A stretch of DNA of 64,000 nt from the NCBI GenBank assembly GCA_000469685.2, contig LS997566.1, positions 35,136,420 through 35,200,419 of the forward strand, given 5' to 3'. How positions within the stretch are numbered: the first letter of the stretch is position 1; every line of letters begins with the position of its first letter. Both the position numbers and the translations under genes were made by a program. Below the pieces are notes generated by a model. That model worked only from the letters and a program-made list of their open reading frames with translations. It was not told the DNA's origin and searched no databases. This DNA is from Haemonchus contortus (lineage: Eukaryota > Nematoda > Chromadorea > Rhabditida > Trichostrongylidae). Positions 1 through 11,835 of this stretch are shown here, one piece after another.

Positions 1-480
1 ATTGCACCATCCGGACGTGCACTACGTGCGTCCGAGGAAGCGTGCGGCAACTTGCGCGTCGAAGTTCGTGACGAGTTGTACGACTCTGACGCCAATTTTC
101 GGGGCACAAGCTCGAAGTAGAGTAGTTTAGTAGGGTCAGATGATCCTTCTAATCTTTTCTACTTCAAATCCTTCACATTGGACGTAGGAAGCTTACTGTA
201 GCCAGTTGCATGCAATGGCATACACGTTTGGTCAGCTTGTCCTCAGCTTGGATAACCCTTTCATGCAGCTTTTCGCAACATTCTCGTCTAACCCCAAATT
301 TTCTATCTTTGCAAAGCATTTATGTCTCTAAATATGCCGATTTCGCTGTTTCTCCCCACACTTGCACCATTCTGAATTATCACTTCCACTATCATTATAG
401 AACCCGCCATGTGAAAATTGCCGAAAACTGTTGGTTTAACCCTACAATATCCGAACTCTGTTCCCATACTCCACTCGTAC
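1..480. repeat. Diverged fragment of the TTAA-MITE family
   Basis: The stretch around 190-420 matches 32877-33110 over several blocks, starting with the shared word gcttactgtagccag (about 201 and 32881) and continuing through related pyrimidine-rich text. The second copy lies inside an element with recognisable inverted ends, so this one is probably an internal piece of the same family. Its right terminus is eroded and its left part runs off the window edge. The open frame at 210-503 is a by-product of this repeat and shows no protein-family resemblance. Confidence 0.45.
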
Positions 481-503
481 TTCTTAGTGAATTCGCTACC
501 TAG

Positions 504-2378
504 CTAAAGCCCTTAAAAACTCCCGTCAAATAGTTGGACTTTAATCCCCTTTTAAGTGCTTCTGTGCACCCCCGCCCCAACGCTTCAAAACTGGAAATAA
601 GAAGTCTAGTTGAGTCATGGGTCTTGGTCTGGGCAATCAACTGCGATATTATAACATCACCAGGCCCGTTATCCGCAGACAAATGAGAAGTGTGCTTTTA
701 TAGTATTTCTATGGGAACTTTCAGAACATTTTCTTTAAAAACTGGATCTTTGTGGAACTTATGGAAATGTCCTGCTTACATCTAACAGAAAAATTTCAGC
801 TATAGAAGAAAGTCTTGCCACATCCAAATGGGGAAAAGGCCGAGTTCAAGCACTTTGTGCGTGTAAGTTAGAGACCACTGAGGAAAACAGAACTGCTCCG
901 TAACAAACGGCCTCCTTAAAGGGAACCATTTCAGGGTTTGAAATGAAAGGCCGTTCAGAGTATAGTGAAAGTCCAATGGAGGAGGGAACTGATGAGATAG
1001 AAAAATCGCCCATAGAATAAAACTGAAAGCTTCACGAAGAAGAATTCAACTTATCATCATCGTGAATACAAATTCATAAATAAAAGCTTCCTCAAATCCT
1101 ACGATCATGAAAGAAGAAAAAACTGATCTATTCGTTAAATAACAGCTGATTTGAGCTGTACTGGAACAAAGCCGATATTTAAGAAATCAGATTGAATCAA
1201 TCAATAATCAATACAGGAATAGGTAAGATCAAAATTTCACGTATGAAAAACTTCACTGATGAATCAAAAAGGAATAGAAGAATTCGAAAAAGCAGAGGAA
1301 GAAAAAGAAAGTCTTAAGGCCCTGGAACTTTGAAGAACTCAAATGTGTGGTCGCACTGAAATCAGCTGAATAATTTAAAGTGGGGAAGATTTTTCCAGTT
1401 ATTGATGAAATCGATAATCGATTAATAAAAAAGTTCAGGAAATGTACCTATAGATTAAGAATTAAAAAGAATTCCGCTGGTGCCATTGGGTATGCCAGGG
1501 AGCTTGCGTGCAGCTGTGAGTGATATCGATTGATTTGCTCAAGGTGCAAGCAACCGAGGCGGCTGGCCCTTCAACCCACACAGAGACCTCCCACAGTGAA
1601 AACTCGAGTCGCTGCTCCGTTGGATGCTTTGAAAATCTGATTCCGCTTCCAGCCAGCAAGCATTTTGGGAACATTATGGATCTATTTCTTCATTTTTTGA
1701 TAATTCACTACTTAAGGGGGTTCATGGCTAATACTTCAGCAGGCATTCTATTTTGTTTTAATGGCAGAGTACGGCTCATTTGATCTTCGGCTTATTTGGC
1801 ATCAACAAATCAAAAGTATGAAAACACATCTAAAGTGATTCTATTACTCTCTTCTGGTAGAATCTATTAAGTGGGTCCAATAACCCCGTGAAAGTGCGAG
1901 ACGCCATCCGGAAATTGATTGAGATAAATCCTGTACAAGAAGTTCGAATCGGAATTTTTCATGTTGCTTAATATTTATTCATTAATCACCTGTAGATCAT
2001 AGAAATCGATTAAATGATCAGTGCAAATCAACAAGTTTTTGCAGTTTGGCGTTAAATACTTTTCTCTAAGGTCATTAACAGTTTCTCCAACACTATTCAT
2101 ATTCACATGAAACAGGTAAATGGGAAGGATTATAAACAAAACATATCAACAATTAACCCATACTCTTTCTTTATCGACACCCGTACAACAAAAATATACT
2201 ACCACTTGGAAAAATCAACTTGTAAACAACAACAGCATTCTTTTTCACTTATATAATTGGCTCCATTTAAAAGTTAATTTGGTTACAAAAAACTTCAACG
2301 ATATTTAACAATTGGTGATGCACTCTTCCCTGGAGGTGGCCGAGCCCAGCTAGGGTTGTTTGAAGCGGCTGAGCACAG
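504..2378. other. Intergenic, no supported gene
   Basis: I see only short AT-rich open frames without splice-consistent neighbours or recognisable motifs. This is the 3' flank of the TMEM144 gene. No clear AATAAA on the minus strand was found within about 300 bases of its stop codon. Confidence 0.5.
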
Positions 2379-5300
2379 CTAGAGATGAACTTCCTTCGAC
2401 AGACCAACCAAAACAGCTCCAATAATGGATAGCGTCAAAGCAGCAACGAAGTTCATTAGATTCCGTTTACCCTGAAAACTGAAAACTTGAAAAGAGAAAG
2501 CTTGAGCTTTACTGATTCCACTCAATTTCATCCTACCCTTGGGTTGTACTCTACAAGTTCTTATGAGACACGGGCCCCCACGATTCGTCGTATGGAATGG
2601 ACACGGAATACATTTCGGCTTTTTATTTATCAATCTGGAGATTTTGGAGGTACGGTACCCTGGGAGAGGTGGAAGACACCACACAGCAGATCTTGTCACA
2701 TACAGAGAGCACCAAAAGCAGTCATGGATTCTGGTTGTCTCGTGATTTTCTGGAATCTTCGATGGGGTTTCTGGGATGGGGATGTAAATGGACTACCCAC
2801 TGCTCCTGTAGAGTAGAAGTTGGGCTAAAAGTGCACGCCCTAACCAGGAATTCCAACTAGGACCCACAGCCTTGGTTACTGTAAAGCTGAATGTCGACGT
2901 CGCGACTTCAATTGAGCGTCAAGGTCTGTCCTCCTACTGATGTTTGTTTCGATTTCCGGGCTTGTCGAGCCTGGGTTTCCTACTCCCAACCTGTGCTCTT
3001 TAAGAGAGCTCTTGATCAGATCTCTGTGCAAGTTCTGGACAACTAGCCAACAATACTGGGAATCGAAACATCCGCCCGCCCTTTATTAAACACGTTGGAG
3101 AGACCTGCTGAGCATGGTAATCCACCAACCTTATCGCTCAGCGATACCGTTGTTGTCTAGAGACTCAGAACGTTCAAGACCTTTCTTTTTCATATCCAGA
3201 GTTCGTTCCACGATATCGTGGCTGATTAGTTCAAACTGAGCAGACTAACCTTGATTTCATGAAAATACAGTACGCTCCATAGCGATGCCACACATCCTGG
3301 AAGACCAGTAATGATAGGGAATGATATCGCTTGAGATAAGTGCTGATTGGCAATGAAAAATGCCGTCTCAGCTGTTGCCCACAGCAATCCAGCGAAAAAT
3401 GATGGCAAGATTAGTTGAGGAGTCATGAACGGTTCGCCTTTTCTGAAAATTCGCGGAAAAAAATCGATGAAAGTGACAGCTGAGAGTTACAGAGGTAACT
3501 ATTGCCCTTGATAAGGGTTACCTGAATATGGTGTAGCCAAGGAATATTGCTGTAGCGCTGAGAAAGATTCCGAAGAAGTGCGAGAACACATAGGAAAGGC
3601 CGTCCACCGGGTAGTCGGGATATTTGTCACGATTATCAATCATATAGATGACAGGCATAAAATTCAAACCGTAGCATACACCAGCCAAAACGGAGACAGC
3701 TATGCAACTGCAAAAATTACCAAAAATAGGATTATAGTATGAAGGCACCACACTATTGGGTCCTCAAAACTCACTTGACTGAGCTCTCAGTGGCTACACA
3801 AATAAGTGAACCATTCGAGAATTTGAAAAAACCTTCTGGCTGTTTCGGCCAAACCGTTCTGGAGGTCCAACCTTTTTAAAAATCCAATTGGAAACCTCAC
3901 ATGGCCTTTTCAAGCGTTCCTATGACGGCCCCGCGGCTTGTCGACGTCCTAGCTGATAGCGGCGGTGATCGCTCGGCACCGCTTACTGTACTGCTCTCGT
4001 CACTACTCGCCTGAATGGGAGAGAATTCAGAAAATCAACTCCATCGCTTATCAAGTGCTTGCAAAGATACCAAGAGTTATAGCCTTATATCTAGGTTGAG
4101 CCTTCAAATGCCTAAAATTTCGCACTAACCCAGATTTGCAGTGGTTTTGCAGCTTCCCCTCTTACCTCAGAAATTCGCTCAGTTCCCCTCAACGCTTCAT
4201 CGGCATCCTTCGACTTCCCAGATCTCAAACTTTGAGTTTCCGGAATATTTCGTTCCACGCGAACCATGGAAAAGGCAATTCCTCTGAAAATATGACTTGA
4301 TCAACATCGAATGGGGAAATACAAAGAAGAGTCAGAAACGGGAGAATGCTGAGGATGATTGACTGAGCCAAGTCGTTATCCTCAAGCTGGAGTTGTATGT
4401 GATTCTTTCGACAGCTACGATACACCGCTGAAAGATCTGAAGGCTAAGCAAAGAAGGTCTAAAGCCGTCATGCGCCTTGCATCCTCCACCTTTCTAAATT
4501 ACATAGGCACTTGAAAGGGTTCAGGATTCATGATGGTCTTTCGGTACCAGTTCATATGAGTCTGGTACGGATTACTTCCTGGAACTGGAGACAGAAAACC
4601 AGAAGATCAATATCAATCCTGATACGCTTTGGAAGCCATTACTTGCCCTTCTGAGAATGTGATGAGGATTCTACTACACTTTCAGCTGGGTATCTTCTCG
4701 ATTTGTGGTTTACTCACCCCAATATGACGAAGACTACACCAGCATAGTTGAGGATATCGCTGGCCGGTGGGTTGGGATTCATACCCAACAAACCAAACCT
4801 ATAATAACAATGTTTTCAAAAATAAGAGACAATGTAAAAATCAAATGTTTCACTCAAGCTCCTTACCTTCCTGTTGCCCAACCAACTACACATTTTGCTG
4901 AACCCCAGATCAGCAGCCCCAGAGCCAAACCGATTCGCTTTATCAAGGGGATCGCTGTTGAGTTGCCTGAAATCTGAGCGCAATGAGCACTTGGAAATTA
5001 ATCATTTCAATTCGAAGGTTTATCTTCATTTTAAAAGGGAGTGAGATGAAGTGAGGAATGGTTCACAGCAGAAATCCGAGTTACGAGATGTTAGCGTACA
5101 AGATGGAGAAAGAGGAATAAGATAGCAAAAGACGGAATACGGAAAGAGTAACGGAAACGTTAGAATTGTTAAGAATTAAGTAATTGATAATGCATGGAAA
5201 GCGAGGTGAAAAAATGGAAAAGGTAAAGAAAAGCCATAGAAAATGAGTGAACGAAGAGTGACTAGATGGCTGAAAGGCTTCGTGACCGGCGAACCTACCA

Positions 5301-6421
5301 AACTGGATAAACCTATAATTATTTCAGTGACTGGTCGGACGAAGAAATGATTGGTATGTAATTGGGGAACTGATAAGAACCACAGTAAGCGGGCATAAGA
5401 AAAAAGAGAAATGTTTGGCCCTGAGAAGAAGTATCATCAGCAGGTACTATAGTTGTCATTGGAAACTGACCCACAGTCCAGAAGGCTCCGCCAAGCATCG
5501 CAAACGGATAGAATCCAGGGAACCCTTGATACCAGAAGTCACCGAATCCGACGCATAGTATTGATACAGACATGACCCATTGAGCGAAGATTCCTTAAAA
5601 GGTTAATCCATCCGCAATCAATTGGAAGGAGAGAGATAAGTTCCAAAGACAACAAGCAGAAGCGCAAGCTTCCTGGGGGAAACGCCATGTATTCAACTCG
5701 ACTAATATTTGAAACAGGTCAAGTGTGTGGCTTACCCCACTACTTGAGAAACAGCATCAATGTGAAAACTGTTCTGTGTGTCTCTCAGGAAACCTTGTGC
5801 TTGATATCTGGATACTCTGGGTCGTAGTATACCTGCGGCCAAAAATTGGTTTATATATCGCCATGGGTCAGGACTACAGGTAAAATAATACTTTGTGCTG
5901 TTGGGACCTATATACTATAATTCTCTGTCACACAATATTAATCTTTTGAAGCAATCACAACCGAAGGTTTACCACAGAAAAACATTTCTAAAGGAAGCGT
6001 CTCAGACGCTCAGCTGATTCCCTTCCAAACGATGAGCTTCAATGGGAACCTACGCGCGTACAGATGGCGCAACCTCTACAAGGACGTTTAACACGCTCAT
6101 TTGTAGGCGTGGTCACCAGCGCTGCGGTTTTTGAGCCTATCTTGACCCTAGCGCAACCATTTTTTTAACCTGCCAACGCAGTTTGCAGCTCTCAAGGGGC
6201 AACAGGTTCGTCCCAGTATGAAATTTCGAGAACGATCATTATTGCTCAGTGATTCTTGGGATATTAAAGATTCGTCCTATTGTACTGACTCGGCTCTCTA
6301 CTGTGAAAGAGTAGGTTCCAAACTAACCATCTCCAGTTTCAACTCGCCGAAGTGCAACAAACATTGAGCCAAAGAACAGGCCTGCCACGATACAAGCGAT
6401 AATTCCAACGAGGAACGCCAT
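2379..6421 (-). CDS. TMEM144: TMEM144-family multi-pass transporter, 10 exons, 363 aa
   Basis: Exons in transcript order: 6421-6328, 5593-5471, 4966-4867, 4798-4718, 4670-4643, 4010-3901, 3858-3775, 3707-3522, 3442-3250, 2471-2379. All junctions are GT-AG with matching phases and sum to 1092 bases, close to the usual length of about 345 aa. The N-terminus has a glycine-rich first membrane helix followed by VETGDGIFAQW; later come GFYPFAMLGGAFWTVGN, GLLIWGSA, GWATGRFG, then in the second half GVCYGLNFMPVIYMID and SFPIITGLPG. These are hallmarks of TMEM144, a ten-helix drug/metabolite-transporter-like family predicted to carry carbohydrates. The two halves are joined by a poorly conserved Ser/Thr-rich loop (exons 6-7). 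Exon 5 is a 28-base microexon. The start is the first ATG of a frame opening directly on the first helix. A mariner lies 13 bases upstream of it. The family assignment is firm; substrate and membrane location are not shown by the sequence. Confidence 0.93.
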
Positions 6422-6434
6422 CTTCAAAATTATA

Positions 6435-7696
6435 TTAGGTTGAGTCATAAGTCCTCGGACAATGTTATAGTGATGACTTCTAGAGATCATAACTCGGGAA
6501 AGAGGCGACGAAAATGAATGTGCGAGGCATTTTTAGATAGAGCATGGAGAGCTCTTTCAAACGCACGCTGGAGAAAGCACCTAACTGCTTTCTTTCGAGC
6601 AACTGTGCCTCATGATTTCAAGCCGTCGCAACTCCACATCCGCAACACCATCATATTTATTTATTTATCTGGCCATGAACCCGCGGCAATCGATAGAGGT
6701 ATGAAGGACGTTCACAAGCAGGGAATGTACAATTTACAAGTGGCACCAGAAGTTCGCATCGAGCGACTATTCCGTCGAAAATGAAGACCGTCCGGGACGC
6801 TCAATGAAGTTGGGTTTGGACGTGCTGCGAAGCCAGGTGGAAGCCGATCCGCATCAAACTACTCGTGAACCGGCAGTTACCCTTGGAGAGTCAGTCCACA
6901 GTTATTCGTGGATTGAAGTCAATCGGCAAGGTGCGAAAGCCCGGCCGATGGCTGCCTCATGCTTTGAAGCAGTATGACATAGACCGCCGCGACGACGTGG
7001 CACTTTCTCTCCTCACGCTCAAGGGCACCTCACGTGGTTCGAGTACCTAGTCACCAGGGGTGCGAAGTCGAATCTCTACTCTAACGTTCACCGGCGTGCT
7101 CAATGGATTGACAAAGGTGCGCAAGCAGAAGACTCCCTCAAACCCAACGTACACGCCAAGGAGGCTATGCTCTGATTCTGGTGGAGCGCTCTCCGTGTCG
7201 AATAATGGGAGCTGCTAGACGAAGGATGCACAGTGACCGCACACGTCTACATTACGCAACTGAGGAATCTGAATGCGAATCCCGAAGCTACACGTCCACA
7301 GTAGCCCAAAGTTCACTTCCAGCACGACAACGCTCGCCCTCACATTGCAAGAACGACCAAAACTGAACTGACGAATTTCGGCAGGACAAGTTTGCCACAC
7401 CATCCATGTTCCTCAGACTTGGATAACTCGGATTACCACCTTTTTCCCCATCTTCAACGTCATCTGGATGGTCAGGACTTTCAAACCCGCGACGACATCA
7501 AAATGGCACTGGAGCAGTTCTTCAAGGACCAGCTCCCAGCGTTCTAAAGCAAGGGCATCTACGATTTGCCCAAGCATTGACAGAAGACCATCGATGCCAA
7601 TGGGGCATATTTCAAATGATTCGCTATTGTCGTTTAAAAATTGTAAGAAAAATATTATCATTGCCAATTTGTCCGAGGACTTATGACTCAACCTAA
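6435..7696 (+). mobile_element. Mariner transposon (copy 1), defective
   Basis: The element is 1262 bp with perfect 28-bp inverted ends (6435-6462 and 7669-7696, beginning TTAGGTTGAGTCATAAGTCC) and a TA target duplication at 6433-6434 and 7697-7698. Plus-strand reading shows a helix-turn-helix region (about 6518-6780, YLSGHEPAAIDRGMKDV) and, near the end, HDNARPHIA followed by a degraded SDYHLF block, as in mariner DD34D transposases. The frame is broken by several stops and frameshifts and the conserved block before DYHLF has decayed, so it should be non-autonomous. The intact ends suggest relatively recent insertion or constraint on the termini. Confidence 0.93.
6518..7640 (+). pseudogene. 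Mariner transposase pseudogene
   Basis: This is the coding part of the mariner at 6435-7696. The N-terminal DNA-binding part reads to a stop at 6781-6783. The middle is legible only in changing frames (6865-7050, 7181-7366). The C-terminal catalytic part is recognisable from HDNARPHIA (about 7320) through a QFFKDQLPAF-like end near 7545. At least three frame disruptions are needed to follow it, so no functional enzyme is expected. The mariner assignment rests on the motif order and the TA-flanked inverted ends. Confidence 0.85.
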
Positions 7697-7698
7697 TA

Positions 7699-9692
7699 TT
7701 ACACATCACAGTAGTGCAAATAAGTTATTTTTAACTCAATTCAATCAATCCGTTGGAATTCCCATTTTGCTGATTCGGCTTTCAACTGTGAAAGCTCAAC
7801 AGCTGAGTTACCTGATTCAATAAGCACTAGAGTACTTACCTACAAGTCAGAAGCTTATTGATATAAATCGATTTATCATGTACATGTCGCTCAAATCAAT
7901 GCCATAATAGCCATCAAAATGTGCATCGACGAACCTAAAATGGGATGGGTAAGACTTAAATGAGACGTGCACTTTCATATAGGAAGCAGTCATTAAAGAT
8001 GAACCCTCATGGTCGTAATATCGCAGACATTCATAGTAAGGTATTGATAAGATTTCATAGGCGATCGATTGGTAGACAAATCGATATTCAAGCTTTATTC
8101 TGTAGCCCCCTGTTCCCCATTATACGAAAGCGGCTGATAAAGACTAATAACAATGAAGGGGTTATGGGGAAGGGATCGGAAACGATTTTCGTCTTCAGAA
8201 TGCACCACGCATTTAGCATCTATCTAATCTTGGCATCTAATCTTGAAAGTATTCGAATGTTCTTGAACAACAACTTGAGATATAATAGTACAGTAAGGAG
8301 AACTCTGGACCCTACCCAAGCAAGCAGTATGAACATGCAGTTATTGTCATTCGCTACTATATGGCTTTCAGATGAACCTAAAATCACACCAGTAATCTAA
8401 AGACTCACGCAGAAATGATGTCAGTACGACTAACGAAGGTCAGTCTTTTTGGTGAAAACGCTCATAATTAAAACGGAAACATTTGCATTTACCTTACATT
8501 TACTCGTGCGATAACTTCCTCGGAGGAGGGGGAGGGGGACAGTCTTTTTTTCTATTACTAGACGCTGGAGAAGGAGGAGTAGCCGGTCTGCGAGACTGTA
8601 AAGATGCTCCAAAAACAGAAGTAGTATGCCGGCACTATCGCTCATACTTCTGAAAAGGAATGAATCAGTGGTAAACTGAGTGCTCGATTCTTCCCCAGTC
8701 CCAGCTTTTTGCACGAACAATCACCTCATTCACCCAGGTCCCCCTTAGGATTAGTTTGAAGACTAGTACTCCACTGGCTAAAAAACGTTTCCAAGTACGA
8801 CTACAGGTCCATAGAGGTCCTCCATCTCTGCGCTGTAGAGCCCAATATTAAAGAAGAGGGAACTCTAATTAAAGTTTCTGCAGTGGAAATCAAATGGGTG
8901 TCAACAAGGTACTCAGTACTCATCCATACAACAACTTCGAAGAGCCGCTCGATCCTATAGAGGGAAATGGTAAAATAAGTAAAACCGATAGGGTGTAATT
9001 CACTAACTCATTCAAATTTCGCCCAGTTGCCTAGTCCCACTCCCCTCCCCTATCCACTCTTAGTCGTAGGCGATGATACCCTCCTGCTCCCTTTTCATTT
9101 TACAGTCTCAGATGACCCTCTTCAGATGGTACACCACCTCTTTCTTATAGTCTCATGTTACTTTCCGCCCCCAAAATACTGGTGCACCAAGTACGATGAA
9201 GAGCCACGTACTACCAAAAAAAGGAAAAAAAGGCGATCAACAGGAAAAAATGACTCAACCCAAACGAAAAAGCTGAGTGAATGCACAACTGGGAAAACAG
9301 GTCGATATCAATCGATCGATAACCCCACAGCACCTGCCGATCCCTGGGGGACGGAATATCAAGTTGCCAGTCTATTTCACGTGGCTAATGAGAATGTTCC
9401 AAAAATAATATAGTCTCGTCAGTGAAAATCGAGAGCATTGAATGAATCAATTTTGTATAATGGTGTTCAATTATGGTGTTCAGTTTTCATCGACAAAAAT
9501 CCTCTCTGAAATACAAATAACCGAAACTTCTGAATGCAGCCATATACATATGCTCCTCTCTTTCAATCAAAGAGTTGCTCTGCTGGACCTACAGAATGTC
9601 AAATAAATTCGACGAAACATTTGGGCAGTCTTTTCGAATGTGGGTAACCTACCTGCGCACTCATGATCTTTTTTATGGGGATCATCTATGTA
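7699..9692. other. Intergenic, no supported gene
   Basis: This separates two mariner elements. It holds open frames of 146 aa (7960-8400) and 128 aa (9027-9413), but neither has a recognisable domain, signal peptide or splice-consistent partner. It should include whatever remains of the native promoter of the TMEM144 gene, displaced by the mariner insertion. Confidence 0.4.
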
Positions 9693-10975
9693 TTAGGTTG
9701 TCCGAAAAGTTCCCGCCGATTTTTGATTCATTTTTGAATGAAAATTCCTAGAAGAAGAAATTCATTGATTGAACAATATATCCTACATTCTGTTCAGTAA
9801 GGCTTCGCCATCTTCCTGTAGCTTCCAGTTCCCCTCTTTCATAGAAGGTTCCAGACTTAAGATCGAAAAACCCTTTCAGGTGCTATTTGCAGTCCTCCAG
9901 CGAATTGAACGATTTTCCATTCAAGGAATTTTGCAGAAACCCAAACAATAGGTATTCTGATGGTGCTATGTCTGGACTATATGAGGGGTGTGGTAAGACA
10001 TCCCACCCAAGCTTCAGCAACTTTTGACGAGTGGCCAAAAATACGTGTGGTCTGGAGGTACCCTGTTGGAAAATTACGACCTAACAATTGGCCTCTTCGG
10101 GTCGCTTTTGGTCCATCGCTGCCTCCATAGTTCCGAGCTAGCTATAGCACCTTTCCTAAATCATATTTTGATTGTGCGACAACGGCTCATGGTAAGTGAT
10201 TCCTCTGAAATCCCATCAGCATCTCGGCATAGTCATCCGCACCTGTATTTTGACTTTTGTAGAGGTTTCTGACGGCTCACTAAGGGGCTACACGATCGTT
10301 TCCGCTCCTCATTGCTGTACACAATGCGATTTTCGTCCCTCGTGCTCATGCGTTTCTGAAACGGCTCATTTTTATTTCGTTCGAGCAACGAGTCGCGCAT
10401 GGGGGCGCGGTGCATCGCATTGCGCTCGCTCCTTTCGCGAGATATCTAAACATCAAGGCGCTTTACAAAACCAAGCGTCTGCAGATGGCCATGGATGGTC
10501 AATTTCGAAACACTAAGCCCTTGTCCTACTCCACGAGCATTGATGTGCCGATTTGCTTCGGTTAACATTTCGTGTTGATCGTTTAAACTGATGATAGTCT
10601 CCCTAAAGGTTGCCGGTCTTCGAAGACAAATTCACTCCGTTTGGATACCGCAAATTAGTCATGCACTGTACGTTCCTCTAGGGCATGGTCTACTCAAACG
10701 TCATATATCTTTCATGCGGCTTGAGCCGCATTCTAGGCCTTGCGATAGAAGAAATACTTCAGATACCGAAAATGCGCGCAGTGGTTCTCCATTTTCATAC
10801 GAGTCCTGTACAGATAAACTTCGACAAATGTTGGCAGAATCTTGATAGGAATATAGAGAAGGATCTACTCTTTCAGAAAACATATAACTTTATTAGGTTG
10901 GGTCCTTGATCTTTTGTACAACGGTTGATAAATCCGAGGTATCAAAAATCGGCGGGAACTTTTCGGACAACCCAA
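9693..10975 (-). mobile_element. Mariner transposon (copy 2), defective
   Basis: The element is 1283 bp, flanked by TA (9691-9692 and 10976-10977). Its terminal inverted repeats are about 34 bp and begin TTAGGTTGTCCGAAAAGTTC on the left and TTGGGTTGTCCGAAAAGTTC on the right, with one mismatch over that span. This is the classic mariner terminus and differs from copy 1. Transposase traces run on the minus strand: near 10.8 kb a block resembling the mariner N-terminus, and at about 9.95-10.05 kb the catalytic-region signature PSYSPDIAPSEYLLF. Many stops and shifts interrupt the frame. Confidence 0.92.
9770..10860 (-). pseudogene. Mariner transposase pseudogene
   Basis: On the minus strand the text reads like mariner transposase in changing frames: an N-terminal stretch containing MKMENHCAHFRYLKYFF then NAAQAA, a much eroded middle, and a better preserved C-terminal half with RPHVFLATRQKLLKLGW followed by YSPDIAPSEYLLFGFLQNSL. 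Internal stops are frequent in every frame. I infer a long-dead copy unable to supply transposase. Confidence 0.8.
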
Positions 10976-10977
10976 TA

Positions 10978-11800
10978 TAAAGCGAGCCTCTGGAGAGCCC
11001 ATTGAAACCCAAAAGAGTATAAAATAGCAGTAACAGCGCCTGTTGGGGAATTGAGAAGTACAGGGAGTTGGTATTTCACTGAAAAAGGGAAGTTAGCAGT
11101 ATTACACATCGTGTGGCGTTAATCGATCGGAATAAAGGTCCAGTACTTCTTCGATAGGGAGGGAGAAGGTAGCCTCCGTACCGAAGGCACGCTGGACGAG
11201 TTCATTGCTGCAGTCCGGGCAGGAGTACTAATCGGAATTTAGTAGAAATCAAGTCGTCGAGTATTGCCATCAGCTGCTTTTCTGCACGTCGTCTTACTAT
11301 ATCCTTCTTTTTATCCGAAACTCAGAGGATATGGCCCATGGGGACGTGAATATCCCAAAGACTCAAAGGAACAAACTAGAACGACGAACTCCCGACAGGA
11401 ACTTGCAGATTGACAAGAATCGAAGCCATTTCCAAAGGCCTTTCCTTGCTGTATCATTTTCTCAGGTGATCCAACAAAGAAGCACAGAAGAATGGCTCTG
11501 GCCATGAAAATGGCAGAAGACGTACAAAAGTGATGTGAGGAGCCGAGCAAGTTGGACCTTGAGAAAAGACGGATAGCCCCTCGCAATTAATTGAGCACTA
11601 TCATCCTGGTTTATAACCAGTCTGAAGATGCTCGGAAGAGCTACCAACAAGTAGGCATAGTAGACCTAAACCTACCCGTCATTCCCACTATTTACGATTA
11701 ATATTATCCTTCCTGTTTTCCTAAAATTGTTTTCCTCTACCTGTCATCGGGTTATCCGTGCTTATCCAGGCTTCTTTTAACTGGAGTGTGTTTCCACCAT
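10978..11800. other. Intergenic, no supported gene
   Basis: Only short overlapping frames are present and no family resemblance was seen. It may hold the promoter of the plus-strand gene fragments that follow. Confidence 0.4.
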
Positions 11801-11835
11801 TCATTTTTTTCCTCGTGCAGCACAATCAAGTGGCT

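Noticed and set aside
7960..8400. 146-aa plus-strand open frame
   Set aside because: Composition looks random, no family resemblance, no acceptor or poly(A) context.
9027..9413. 128-aa plus-strand frame with a Lys/Arg-rich middle
   Set aside because: The basic stretch comes from an A-rich tract; no homologous motif or exon borders support it.
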